Assembly: GCA_963662175.1 (NCBI GenBank)
Contig: OY759220.1
Location: 42,814,136-42,878,135 of the forward strand
Reading direction: 5' to 3'
DNA: 64,000 bases
Origin: Aradus depressus
Taxonomy: Eukaryota > Arthropoda > Insecta > Hemiptera > Aradidae
The notes beneath the pieces are model-generated. The model ran no database searches. It was not told where the DNA came from and saw only the letters and a program-made list of their open reading frames with translations. This document shows, in pieces, positions 22,197-35,675 of the stretch (positions are counted from its first letter, which is position 1; the number at the start of each line of letters is the position of its first letter). The translations under genes and the position numbers were made by a program.

Positions 22197-24867
22197 AGAT
22201 TTAATATTTGTTAAAACTGATAGAGAACGACCGGATTATCTGAATCCTACACAAAAATCAAAATAAAAATGTTTTTCAAAAAATTCACGCTATTTAACGG
22301 TTTATAGGCTTAATAATTGTTAAAACTGATACGACAGAATCAGATATATCCGAAAAGTCCTATCCGACGGACGACGTGCTCAAGGCTATTTTCAACCTAA
22401 GTGAAATTTCACCTACCCAGGTTTATTTACATAACATACGTCTCATTATCGAGTACCTCACATTCGAAAAAGCCCTGGATCATCGCTTAAAGTCCCATCC
22501 GAAGGACGACGTGCTCAAAGTGTTTTTTAACTTCCCGATTGAAACATCTGACCTAAGTGCCTCAGCTAGATTTCTAAGTGGCGATCCTGAGCTCGGTAGA
22601 CTCCATTCTTGAAATTTCTCGCTTTTTAACGGTTTATAGATTTAATATTTGTTAAAACTGATAGAGAACGACCGGATTATCTGAGTCCTACACAAAAATC
22701 AAAATAAAAATGTTTTTCAAAAAATTTGCGCTATTTAACGGTTTATAGGCTTAATAATTGTTAAAACTGATACGAGAGATTCAGATTTATCCGGAAAGTC
22801 CCATCCGAAGGACGACGTGCTCAAGGCTTTCAACCTAAGTGAAAATTGACCTACCCAGGTTTATTTACACAACATACGTCTCATTATCGAGTACCTCACA
22901 TTCGAAAAAGTCCTGGAACATCGTTTAAAGTCCCATCCGAAGGACGACGTGCTCATAGTTATTTTTCACTTCCCGATTAAAACATCTGACCTAAGTGCCT
23001 CAGCTAGATTTGTAAGTGGCGATCCTGAGCTCGGTAGACTCCATTCTTCAAATTTCTTGCTTATTAACGGTTTATAGATTTAATATTTGTTAACTGACAG
23101 AGCCATAGAGTGTGCTGGTTTCGGATTATGCCAACGTCAGCACAACGTTCAGACTGACTTTAAATATGGTGACACCGATCCACTATGGAAGACCTAAGTG
23201 ATATTTCACCTACCTAGGTTTATTTACATAACATACGTCTCATTATCGAGTACCTCACATTCGAAAAAGCCCTGGATCATCGCTTAAAGTCCCATCCGAA
23301 GGACGACGTGCTCAAAGTGTTTTTTAACTTCCCGATTGAAACATCTGACCTAAGTGCCTCAGCTAGATTTGTAAGTGGCGATCCTGAACTCGGTAGACTC
23401 CATTCTTCAAATTTCTCGCTTTTTAACGGTTTATAGATTAAAAATTTGTTAAAACTGATAGAGAACGACCGGATTATCTGAACCCCACTAAAAATTAAAA
23501 TGAAAACGTTTTTCAAAAAATTCGCGCTATTTAACGGTTTATAGGCTTAATAATTGTTAAAACTGATACTACAGATTCAGATATATCCGGAAAGTCCCAT
23601 CCGAAGGACGATGTGCTCAAGGCTTTCAACCTAAGTGGAAATTGACCTACCCAGGTTTATTTACATAACATACGTCTCATTATCGAGTACCTCACATTCG
23701 AAAAAGCCCTGGATCATTGCTTAATGTCCCATCCGAAGGACGACGTGCTCAAAGTTATTTTTAGCTTCCCGATTAAAACATCTGACCTAAGTGCCTCAGC
23801 TAGATTTCTAAGTGGCGATCCTGAGCTCGGTAGACTCCATTCTTGAAATTTCTCGCTGTTTAACGGTTTATAGATTTAATATTTGTTAAAACTGATAGAG
23901 AACGACCGGATTATCTGAATCCTACACAAAAATCAAAATAAAAATGTTTTTCAAAAAATGTGCGCTATTTAACGGTTTATAGGCTTAATAATTGTTAAAA
24001 CTGATACGAGAGATTCAGATTTATCCGGAAAGTCCCATCCGAAGGACGACGTGCTCAAGGCTATTTTCAACCTAAGTGATATTTCACCTACCCAGGTTTA
24101 TTTACATAACATACGTCTCATTATCGAGTACCTCACATTCGAAAAAGTCCTGGAACATCGCTTAAAGTCCCATCCGAAGGACGACGTGCTCATAGTTATT
24201 TTTCACTTCCCGATTAAAACATCTGACCTAAGTGCCTCAGCTAGATTTGTAAGTGGCGATCCTGAGCTCGGTAGACTCCATTCTTCAAATTTCTCGCTTT
24301 TTAACGGTTTATAGATTAAATATTTGTTAAAACTGATAGAGAACGACCGGATTATCTGAATCCTACACAAAAATCAAAATAAAAATGTTTTTCAAAAAAT
24401 TTGCGCTATTTAACGGTTTATAGGCTTAATAATTGTTAAAACTGATACGACAGATTCAGATTTATCTGGAAAGTCCCATCCGAAGGACGACGTGCTCAAG
24501 GCTTTCAACCTAAGTGTAAATTGACCTACCCAGATTTATTTACATAACATACGTCTCATTATCGAGTACCTCACATTCGAAAAAGCCCTGGATCATCGCT
24601 TAATGTCCCATCCGAAGGACGAAGTGCTCAAAGTTATTTTTAACTTCCCGATTAAAACATCTGACCTAAGTGCCTCAGCTAGATTTCTGAGTGGCGATCC
24701 TGAGCTCGGTAGACTCCATTCTTCAAATTTCTTGCTTTTTAACGGTTTATAGATTTAATATTTGTTAACTGACAGAGCCATAGAGTGTGCTGGTTTCGGA
24801 TTATGCCAACGTCAGCACAACGTTCAGACTGACTTTAAATATGGTGACACCGATCCACTATGGAAGA
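22197..24867 (+). repeat. Copy 1: C-repeat array (~441-bp units, SINE-derived)
   Basis: About six units, each with 'ggtttatagatttaatattt', 'gagaacgaccggattatctg', 'gtcccatccgaaggacgacg' (twice), 'tcattatcgagtacctcaca' and 'ctaagtgcctcagctagatt'. Several units encode a 78-87-residue frame starting MLKAIFNLS and containing RLKSHPKDDVL. The order of blocks matches the reverse complement of the SINE found elsewhere in the window, so the ORF is probably incidental. Units are not identical; some lack 'att' and lose the frame. Confidence 0.85.
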
Positions 24868-24916
24868 AAAATGCCAAAAAAAAAAAGATGTATGTGTGTA
24901 CATTGTGATATAATAA

Positions 24917-26877
24917 TCTATATTAATGAAGCTGAAACGGGGCATTCTTTTGAGCCCGATTGAATAATAGGCTATGTGGCGTCCCAAAATTTTAATCGGG
25001 AGGGGGGGTTGTGGGGGGGCCTAAGTATAAAAATAGTGCTAACTCATTAACTAATGGGCGAATTGTCATGAAATTTTACAGGTAGTCTTTTTAAAAGCCA
25101 AACAAGAAAAAAAGGTGTGTGGCGTCCCAAAGTTTTGATCGGGAGGGGGGGTTGTAAGGGTGGCCTAAGTATAAAAACAGTGCTAACTCATTAACTAATG
25201 GTCAAATTGTCATGAAATTTCACACGTAGTCTTTTTAAAAGCCAAACAGGAAAAAAGGTGTGTGGCGTCCCAAAGTTTAGAACGGGAGGGGGGGTTGTGG
25301 GGGGGCCTAAGTATAAATATAGAGCTTATATTAATAAAGCTGAAACGGGGTTTGTTTGTTTGTTTGTATGTATGTATGTTTGTTCCAGCATCACGCCCAA
25401 ACCGCTGGACGGATTTTTATGAAACTGCCCATGTAGCATTCTTTTGAGCCCGATTGAATAATAGGCTATGTGGCGTCCCAAAATTTTGATCGGGAGTGGG
25501 GGTTGTAAGGGTGGCCTAAGTATAAAAATAGTGCTAACTCATTAACTAATGGTCAAATTGTCATGAAATTTCACACGTAGTCTTTTTAAAAGCCAAACAG
25601 GAAAAAAGGTGTGTGGCGTCCCAATGTTTTGAACGGGAGGGAGGGTTGTGGGGGGGCCTAAGTATAAATATAGAGCTAACTCATTAACTAATGGGCGAAT
25701 CGTCATGAAATTTCACATGTAGTATTTTTAAAAGCCAAATAGGAAAAAAAGGTGTGTGGCGTCCCAAAGTTTTGAACGGGAGGGGGGGTTGTGGGGGGGC
25801 CTAAGTATAAATATAGAGCTAACTCTTTAACAGTTGGTCGCATTGTCACGAAGTTTCAAATGTAGTATTCCTGAAGACCAAATAAAAAAATAGGCGGTGT
25901 GACGGCTCAAAATTTTTTACGGGAGGGGGGGTAGTGGGGGGGCCTAAGTATAAATATAGAGCTAACTCATTACCTAATGAGCGAATCGTCATGAAATTTC
26001 ACATGTAGTATTTTTAAAAGCCAAATAGGAAAAAAAGGTGTGTGGCGTCCCAAAGTTTTGAACGGGAGGGGGGGTTGTGGGGAGGCCTAAGTATAAATAT
26101 AGAGCTAACTCATTAACTAATGGGCGAATCGTCATGAAATTTCACATGTAGTAATTTTAAAAGCCAAATAGGAAAAAAAGGTGTGTGGCGTCCCAAAGTT
26201 TTGAACGGGAGGGGGGGTTGTGGGGGGGCCTAAGTATAAATATAGAGCTAACTCTTTAACAGTTGGTCGCATTGTCACGAAGTTTCACATGTAGTATTCC
26301 TGAAGACCAAATAAAAAAATAGGCGGTGTGACGGCTCAAAATTTTTTACGGGAGGGGGGGTAGTTGGGGGGCCTAAGTATAAATATAGAGCTAACTCATT
26401 AACTAATGGGCGAATCGTCATGAAATTTCACATGTAGTATTTTTAAAAGCCAAATAGGAAATAAAGGTGTGTGGCGTCCCAAAGTTTTGAACGGGAGGGG
26501 GGGTTGTGGGGGGCCTAAGTATAAATATAGAGCTAACTCTTTAACGGTTGGTCGGATTGTCACGAAATTTCACATGGAGTATTCCTGAAGGCCAAATAGA
26601 AAAATAAGGTGTGTGGCGTTCCAAAGTTTTGATCGGGAGGGGGGGTTGTAAGGGGGGCCTACATATATAAATAGTGCTAACTCATTAACTAATGGTCGAA
26701 TTGTCATGAAATTTCACATGTAGTATTCCTAAAGGTCAAATAGAAATATTAGGTGTGTGACGGCCCAAAATTTTGAACAGGAAGGAGGGTTGTGGGGGGG
26801 ACTAAATATACATATAGAGCTAGCTCATTAACGGTTGATCGTATTGTCATGAATCGGATTGTCATGAATTTCACATG
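24917..26877 (+). repeat. Copy 2: left end and A-repeat array
   Basis: Starts TCTATATTAATGAAGCTG, then jumps from ACGGGG to CATTC, missing the TTTG/TATG stretch seen in copy 1. A second internal left end with that stretch appears at about 25326. About thirteen A units of ~143 bp follow. Confidence 0.85.
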
Positions 26878-27782
26878 TAGTAGTAGTAACTATGTATTCG
26901 CTGTGGGGTTCACTGTTGCAAGACATTTACTAGCTGTGATGTCCAGCGTTCCTAATATCGTACTAGCTGTGGGGTCCGCTGTTGCAAGGTACTTACTAGC
27001 TGTAGTGCTCAGCCCCAGCGTTCCTAACTATGTACTGGCTGTGGGGTTCGCTGTTGCAAGGCACCTATAAGACATTTACTAGCTGTAATGCCCAGCGTTT
27101 CTAATTACGTACTAGCTGTGGGGTCTGCTGTTGCAAGGCGCTAGCAGTGTGGCCCAGCGTATTTCACTTGTAGGTACTAGCTGTGGGGTCCGCCGTTGCA
27201 AGGCATTTACTAGCTGTAGTGCCCAGCGTTCCTAACTTCGTACTAGCTGTGGGGTCCGTTGTTGCAAGGCATTTACTAGCTCTAGTGCCCAGCGTTCCTA
27301 ACTATGTACTAGCTGTGAAGTTCGCTGTTGCAAAGCACTTACTAACTGTAATGCCCAGCGTATTTAACTACATACTAGCTGTGGGGTCCGCTGTTGCAAG
27401 GCACTTAATAGCTGTGATGCCCAGCGTTCCTAACTTCGTACTAGCTGTGGGGTCCGCTGTTGCGAGGCACATACTAGATGTGGTGACCAGCGTTCCTAAC
27501 TACGTACTAGCTGTTGGGTCCGCCGTCGCAAGGCACATACTAGCTATGATGCCCAGCATTCCCAACTACGTACTAGCTGTGGTGCTCAGCGTTGCAAGCC
27601 ACATACTAGCTGTGGTCACAAACGTTCTTAAGTACGCACTGACTAGGACGTCCAGCGATGCTAAGTATTCACTAGGTGTGGCTTCCGCCGTTGAAAGGCG
27701 CATACTAGCTGTGGTGCCCAGGGGTCCTAAAAACTTACTAGCGTTAGAACAGCTGAAGGACTATAAGTCTTATTCCGTATGA
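26878..27782 (+). repeat. Copy 2: B-repeat minisatellite
   Basis: Same 33-bp subunits as copy 1, shorter by about 197 bp (near six subunits). Contains open frames of 92 and 199 residues (26792-27070, 27183-27782), the latter ending LLALEQLKDYKSYSV as in copy 1. Confidence 0.85.
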
Positions 27783-27866
27783 ATAATTGAAAATTATAAC
27801 ATCATGAATGTACTGTCGAGGAACTGAATAGCGTTATAGAAGATATTGGGAGAAAAATCAAAGTTC

Positions 27867-27895
27867 CCCGGGCAACGCCGGGTATAACTGCTATA
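27867..27895 (+). other. Copy 2: internal hairpin with altered terminus
   Basis: CCCCGGGCAACGCCGGG and TATAACTGCTATAG running into C repeats, identical to the copy 1 junction. Confidence 0.75.
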
Positions 27896-30800
27896 GATTT
27901 AATATTTGTTAAAACTGATAGAGAACGACCGGATTATCTGAATCCTACACAAAAATCAAAATAAAAATGTTTTTCAAAAAATTCACGCTATTTAACGGTT
28001 TATAGGCTTAATAATTGTTAAAACTGATACGACAGAATCAGATATATCCGAAAAGTCCCATCCGACGTACGACGTGCTCAAGGCTATTTTCAACCTAAGT
28101 GAAATTTCACCTACCCAGGTTTATTTACATAACATACGTCTCATTATCGAGTACCTCACATTCGAAAAAGCCCTGGATCATCGCTTAAAGTCCCATCCGA
28201 AGGACGACGTGCTCAAAGTGTTTTTTAACTTCCCGATTGAAACATCTGACCTAAGTGCCTCAGCTAGATTTCTAAGTGGCGATCCTGAGCTCGGTAGACT
28301 CCATTCTTGAAATTTCTCGCTTTTTAACGGTTTATAGATTTAATATTTGTTAAAACTGATAGAGAACGACCGGATTATCTGAGTCCTACACAAAAATCAA
28401 AATAAAAATGTTTTTCAAAAAATTTGCGCTATTTAACGGTTTATAGGCTTAATAATTGTTAAAACTGATACGAGAGATTCAGATTTATCCGGAAAGTCCC
28501 ATCCGAAGGACGACGTGCTCAAGGCTTTCAACCTAAGTGAAAATTGACCTACCCAGGTTTATTTACACAACATACGTCTCATTATCGAGTACCTCACATT
28601 CGAAAAAGTCCTGGAACATCGTTTAAAGTCCCATCCGAAGGACGACGTGCTCATAGTTATTTTTCACTTCCCGATTAAAACATCTGACCTAAGTGCCTCA
28701 GCTAGATTTGTAAGTGGCGATCCTGAGCTCGGTAGACTCCATTCTTCAAATTTCTTGCTTATTAACGGTTTATAGATTTAATATTTGTTAACTGACAGAG
28801 CCATAGAGTGTGCTGGTTTCGGATTATGCCAACGTCAGCACAACGTTCAGACTGACTTTAAATATGGTGACACCGATCCACTATGGAAGACCTAAGTGAT
28901 TTTTCACCTACCTAGGTTTATTTACATAACATACGTCTCATTATCGAGTACCTCACATTCGAAAAAGCCCTGGATCATCGCTTAAAGTCCCATCCGAAGG
29001 ACGACGTGCTCAAAGTGTTTTTTAACTTCCCGATTGAAACATCTGACCTAAGTGCCTCAACTAGATTTCTAAGTGGCGATCCTGAGCTCGGTAGACTCCA
29101 TTCTTGAAATTTCTCGCTTTTTAACGGTTTAAAGATTTAATATTTGTTAAAACTGATAGAGAACGACCGGATTATCTGAATCCTACACAAAAATCAAAAT
29201 AAAAATGTTTTTCAAAAAATTTGCGCTATTTAACGGTTTATAGGCTTAATAATTGTTAAAACAGATACGACAGATTCAGATTTATCCGGAAAGTCCCATC
29301 CGAAGGACGACGTGCTCAAGGCTATTTTCAACCTAAGTGAAATTTCACCTACCCAGGTTTATTTACATAACATACGTCTCATTATCGAGTACCTCACATT
29401 CGAAAAAGTCCTGGAACATCGCTTAAAGTCCCATCCGAAGGACGACGTGCTCATAGTTATTTTTCACTTCCCGATTAAAACATCTGACATAAGTGCCTCA
29501 GCTAGATTTGTAAGTGGCGATCCTGAGCTCGGTAGACTCCATTCTTCAAATTTCTCGCTTTTTAACGGTTTATAGATTAAGTATTTCTTAAAACTGATAG
29601 AGAACAACCGGATTATCTGAACCCCACACAAAAATCAAAATGAAAACGTTTTTAAAAAAATTCGCGCTATTTAACGGTTTATAGGCTTAATAATTGTTAA
29701 AACTGATACTACAGATTCAGATATATCCGGAAAGTCCCATCCGAAGGACGACGTGCTCAAGGCTTTCAACCTAAGTGGAAATTGACCTACCCAGGTTTAT
29801 TTACATAACATACGTCTCATTATCGAGTACCTCACATTCGAAAAAGCCCTGGATCATCGCTTAATGTCCCATCCGAAGGACGAAGTGCTCAAAGTTATTT
29901 TTAACTTCCCGATTAAAACATCTGACCTAAGTGCCTCAGCTAGATTTGTAAGTGGCGATCCTGAGCTCGGTAGACTCCATTCTTCAAATTTCTTGCTTTT
30001 TAACGGTTTATAGATTTAATATTTGTTAACTGACAGAGCCATAGAGTGTGCTGGTTTCGGATTATGCCAACGTCAGCACAACGTTCAGACTGACTTTAAA
30101 TATGGTGACACCGATCCACTATGGAAGACCTAAGTGATATTTCACCTACCCAGGTTTATTTACATAACATACGTCTCATTATCGAGTACCTCACATTCGA
30201 AAAAGTCCTGGAACATCGCTCAAAGTCCCATCCGAAGGACGACGTGCTCATAGTTATTTTTCACTTCCCGATTAAAACATCTGACCTAAGTGCCTCAGCT
30301 AGATTTGTAAGTGGCGATCCTGAACTCGGTAGACTCCATTCTTCAAATTTCTCGCTTTTTAACGGTTTATAGATTAAAAATTTGTTAAAACTGATAGAGA
30401 ACGACCGGATTATCTGAACCCCACTAAAAATTAAAATGAAAACGTTTTTCAAAAAATTCGCGCTATTTAACGGTTTATAGGCTTAATAATTGTTAAAACT
30501 GATACTACAGATTCAGATATATCCGGAAAGTCCCATCCGAAGGACGATGTGCTCAAGGCTTTCAACCTAAGTGGAAATTGACCTACCCAGGTTTATTTAC
30601 ATAACATACGTCTCATTATCGAGTACCTCACATTCGAAAAAGCCCTGGATCATTGCTTAATGTCCCATCCGAAGGACGACGTGCTCAAAGTTATTTTTAG
30701 CTTCCCGATTAAAACATCTGACCTAAGTGCCTCAACTAGATTTCTAAGTGGCGATCCTGAGCTCGGTAGACTCCATTCTTGAAATTTCTCGCTGTTTAAC

Positions 30801-32681
30801 GGTTTATAGATTTAATATTTGTTAAAACTGATAGAGAACGACCGGATTATCTGAATCCTACACAAAAATCAAAATAAAAATGTTTTTCAAAAAATGTGCG
30901 CTATTTAACGGTTTATAGGCTTAATAATTGTTAAAACTGATACGAGAGATTCAGATTTATCCGGAAAGTCCCATCCGAAGGACGACGTGCTCAAGGCTAT
31001 TTTCAACCTAAGTGATATTTCACCTACCCAGGTTTATTTACATAACATACGTCTCATTATCGAGTACCTCACATTCGAAAAAGTCCTGGAACATCGCTTA
31101 AAGTCCCATCCGAAGGACGACGTGCTCATAGTTATTTTTCACTTCCCGATTAAAACATCTGACCTAAGTGCCTCAGCTAGATTTGTAAGTGGCGATCCTG
31201 AGCTCGGTAGACTCCATTCTTCAAATTTCTCGCTTTTTAACGGTTTATAGATTAAATATTTGTTAAAACTGATAGAGAACGACCGGATTATCTGAATCCC
31301 ACACAAAAATCAAAATAAAAATGTTTTTCAAAAAATTTGCGCTATTTAACGGTTTATAGGCTTAATAATTGTTAAAACTGATACGACAGATTCAGATTTA
31401 TCCGGAAAGTCCCATCCGAAGGACGACGTGCTCAAGGCTTTCAACCTAAGTGGAAATTGACCTACCCAGGTTTATTTACATAACATACGTCTCATTATCG
31501 AGTACCTCACATTCGAAAAAGCCCTGGATCATCGCTTAATGTCCCATCCGAAGGACGAAGTGCTCAAAGTTATTTTTCACTTCCCGATTAAAACATCTGA
31601 CCTAAGTGCCTCAGCTAGATTTCTAAGTGGCGATCCTGAGCTCGGTAGACTCCATTCTTGAAATTTCTCGCTTTTTAACGGTTTATAGATTTAATATTTG
31701 TTAAAACTGATAGAGAACGACCGGATTATCTGAATCCTACACAAAAATCAAAATAAAAATGTTTTTCAAAAAATTTGCGCTATTTAACGGTTTATAGGCT
31801 TAATAATTGTTAAAACTGATACGACAGATTCAGATTTATCCGGAAAGTCCCATCCGAAGGACGACGTGCTCAAGGCTATTTTCAACCTAAGTGAAATTTC
31901 ACCTACCCAGGTTTATTTACATAACATACGTCTCATTATCGAGTACCTCACATTCGAAAAAGTCCTGGAACATCGCTTAAAGTCCCATCCGAAGGACGAC
32001 GTGCTCATAGTTATTTTTCACTTCCCGATTAAACATCTGACCTAGGTGCCTCAGCTAGATTTGTAAGTGGCGATCCTGAGCTCGGTAGACTCCATTCTTC
32101 AAATTTCTCGCTTTTTAACGGTTTATAGATTAAATATTTGTTAAAACTGATAGAGAACGACCGGATTATCTGAACCCCACACAAAAATCAAAATGAAAAC
32201 GTTTTTCAAAAAATTCGCGCTATTTAACGGTTTATAGGCTTAATAATTGTTAAAACTGATACTACAGATTCAGATATATCCGGAAAGTCCCATCCGAAGG
32301 ACGACGTGCTCAAGGCTTTCAACCTAAGTGTAAATTGACCTACCCAGGTTTATTTACATAACATACGTCTCATTATCGAGTACCTCACATTCGAAAAAGC
32401 CCTGGATCATCGCTTAATGTCCCATCCGAAGGACGAAGTGCTCAAAGTTATTTTTAACTTCCCGATTAAAACATCTGACCTAAGTGCCTCAGCTAGATTT
32501 CTGAGTGGCGATCCTGAGCTCGGTAGACTCCATTCTTCAAATTTCTTGCTTTTTAACGGTTTATAGATTTAATATTTGTTAACTGACAGAGCCATAGAGT
32601 GTGCTGGTTTCGGATTATGCCAACGTCAGCACAACGTTCAGACTGACTTTAAATATGGTGACACCGATCCACTATGGAAGA
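27896..32681 (+). repeat. Copy 2: expanded C-repeat array
   Basis: Nearly eleven ~441-bp units, against about six in copy 1. The extra length comes from an internal duplication: the block with 'gacaccgatccactatggaa' recurs at about 28865 and 30105. Most units keep the MLKAIFNLS frame (28074, 29312, 30987) or a MEDLSDIS variant (30121). Confidence 0.85.
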
Positions 32682-32730
32682 AAAATGCCAAAAAAAAAAA
32701 GATGTATGTGTGTACATTGTGATATAATAA

Positions 32731-34690
32731 TCTATATTAATGAAGCTGAAACGGGGCATTCTTTTGAGCCCGATTGAATAATAGGCTATGTGGCGTCCCA
32801 AAATTTTAATCGGGAGGGGGGGTTGTGGGGGGGCCTAAGTATAAAAATAGTGCTAACTCATTAACTAATGGGCGAATTGTCATGAAATTTTACAGGTAGT
32901 CTTTTTAAAAGCCAAACAAGAAAAAAAGGTGTGTGGCGTCCCAAAGTTTTGATCGGGAGGGGGGGTTGTAAGGGTGGCCTAAGTATAAAAACAGTGCTAA
33001 CTCATTAACTAATGGTCAAATTGTCATGAAATTTCACACGTAGTCTTTTTAAAAGCCAAACAGGAAAAAAGGTGTGTGGCGTCCCAAAGTTTAGAACGGG
33101 AGGGGGGGTTGTGGGGGGGCCTAAGTATAAATATAGAGCTTATATTAATAAAGCTGAAACGGGGTTTGTTTGTTTGTTTGTATGTATGTATGTTTGTTCC
33201 AGCATCACGCCCAAACCGCTGGACGGATTTTTATGAAACTGCCCATGTAGCATTCTTTTGAGCCCGATTGAATAATAGGCTATGTGGCGTCCCAAAATTT
33301 TGATCGGGAGTGGGGGTTGTAAGGGTGGCCTAAGTATAAAAATAGTGCTAACTCATTAACTAATGGTCAAATTGTCATGAAATTTCACACGTAGTCTTTT
33401 TAAAAGCCAAACAGGAAAAAAGGTGTGTGGCGTCCCAATGTTTTGAACGGGAGGGAGGGTTGTGGGGGGGCCTAAGTATAAATATAGAGCTAACTCATTA
33501 ACTAATGGGCGAATCGTCATGAAATTTCACATGTAGTATTTTTAAAAGCCAAATAGGAAAAAAAGGTGTGTGGCGTCCCAAAGTTTTGAACGGGAGGGGG
33601 GGTTGTGGGGGGGCCTAAGTATAAATATAGAGCTAACTCTTTAACAGTTGGTCGCATTGTCACGAAGTTTCAAATGTAGTATTCCTGAAGACCAAATAAA
33701 AAAATAGGCGGTGTGACGGCTCAAAATTTTTTACGGGAGGGGGGGTAGTGGGGGGGCCTAAGTATAAATATAGAGCTAACTCATTACCTAATGAGCGAAT
33801 CGTCATGAAATTTCACATGTAGTATTTTTAAAAGCCAAATAGGAAAAAAAGGTGTGTGGCGTCCCAAAGTTTTGAACGGGAGGGGGGGTTGTGGGGAGGC
33901 CTAAGTATAAATATAGAGCTAACTCATTAACTAATGGGCGAATCGTCATGAAATTTCACATGTAGTAATTTTAAAAGCCAAATAGGAAAAAAAGGTGTGT
34001 GGCGTCCCAAAGTTTTGAACGGGAGGGGGGGTTGTGGGGGGGCCTAAGTATAAATATAGAGCTAACTCTTTAACAGTTGGTCGCATTGTCACGAAGTTTC
34101 ACATGTAGTATTCCTGAAGACCAAATAAAAAAATAGGCGGTGTGACGGCTCAAAATTTTTTACGGGAGGGGGGGTAGTTGGGGGGCCTAAGTATAAATAT
34201 AGAGCTAACTCATTAACTAATGGGCGAATCGTCATGAAATTTCACATGTAGTATTTTTAAAAGCCAAATAGGAAATAAAGGTGTGTGGCGTCCCAAAGTT
34301 TTGAACGGGAGGGGGGGTTGTGGGGGGCCTAAGTATAAATATAGAGCTAACTCTTTAACGGTTGGTCGGATTGTCACGAAATTTCACATGGAGTATTCCT
34401 GAAAGCCAAATAGAAAAATAAGGTGTGTGGCGTTCCAAAGTTTTGATCGGGAGGGGGGTTGTAAGGGGGGCCTACATATATAAATAGTGCTAACTCATTA
34501 ACTAATGGTCGAATTGTCATGAAATTTCACATGTAGTATTCCTAAAGGTCAAATAGAAATATTAGGTGTGTGACGGCCCAAAATTTTGAACAGGAAGGAG
34601 GGTTGTGGGGGGGGCTAAATATACATATAGAGCTAGCTCATTAACGGTTGATCGTATTGTCATGAATCGGATTGTCATGAATTTCACATG
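32731..34690 (+). repeat. Copy 3: left end and A-repeat array
   Basis: Nearly identical to copy 2 at an offset of 7813-7814 bases, including the second internal left end near 33139, so copies 2 and 3 arose by a recent ~7.8-kb duplication. Small length differences occur in the G-tracts. Confidence 0.88.
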
Positions 34691-35562
34691 TAGTAGTAGT
34701 AACTATGTATTCGCTGTGGGGTTCACTGTTGCAAGACATTTACTAGCTGTGATGTCCAGCGTTCCTAATATCGTACTAGCTGTGGGGTCCGCTGTTGCAA
34801 GGTACTTACTAGCTGTAGTGCTCAGCCCCAGCGTTCCTAACTATGTACTGGCTGTGGGGTTCGCTGTTGCAAGGCACCTATAAGACATTTACTAGCTGTA
34901 ATGCCCAGCGTTTCTAATTACGTACTAGCTGTGGGGTCTGCTGTTGCAAGGCGCTAGCAGTGTGGCCCAGCGTATTTCACTTGTAGGTACTAGCTGTGGG
35001 GTCCGCCGTTGCAAGGCATTTACTAGCTGTAGTGCCCAGCGTTCCTAACTTCGTACTAGCTGTGGGGTCCGTTGTTGCAAGGCATTTACTAGCTGTAGTG
35101 CCCAGCGTTCCTAACTATGTACTAGCTGTGAAGTTCGCTGTTGCAAAGCACTTACTAACTGTAATGCCCAGCGTATTTAACTACATACTAGCTGTGGGGT
35201 CCGCTGTTGCAAGGCACTTAATAGCTGTGATGCCCAGCGTTCCTAACTTCGTACTAGCTGTGGTGACCAGCGTTCCTAACTACGTACTAGCTGTTGGGTC
35301 CGCCGTCGCAAGGCACATACTAGCTATGATGCCCAGCATTCCCAACTACGTACTAGCTGTGGTGCTCAGCGTAGCAAGCCACATACTAGCTGTGGTCACA
35401 AACGTTCTTAAGTACGCACTGACTAGGACGTCCAGCGATGCTAAGTATTCACTAGGTGTAGCTTCCGCCGTTGAAAGGCGCATACTAGCTGTGGTGCCCA
35501 GGGGTCCTAAAAACTTACTAGCGTTAGAACAGCTGAAGGACTATAAGTCTTATTCCGTATGA
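34691..35562 (+). repeat. Copy 3: B-repeat minisatellite, one subunit shorter
   Basis: Matches copy 2 except for a loss of exactly 33 bp: the residues GSAVARHILDV are missing between NFVLAV and VTSVPN. The offset to copy 2 therefore drops from 7813 to 7780. Open frame 34996-35562, 188 residues. Confidence 0.88.
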
Positions 35563-35646
35563 ATAATTGAAAATTATAACATCATGAATGTACTGTCGAG
35601 GAACTGAATAGCGTTATAGAAGATATTGGGAGAAAAATCAAAGTTC

Positions 35647-35675
35647 CCCGGGCAACGCCGGGTATAACTGCTATA
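35647..35675 (+). other. Copy 3: internal hairpin with altered terminus
   Basis: Same CCCCGGGCAACGCCGGG hairpin and CTATAG junction as copies 1 and 2. Confidence 0.75.

Noticed and set aside
22376..22612. Recurrent 78-87-residue ORF family (MLKAIFNLS...) as real genes
   Set aside because: It tracks the C satellite, matches antisense SINE sequence, lacks any recognised domain, and sister units lose the frame through small indels.
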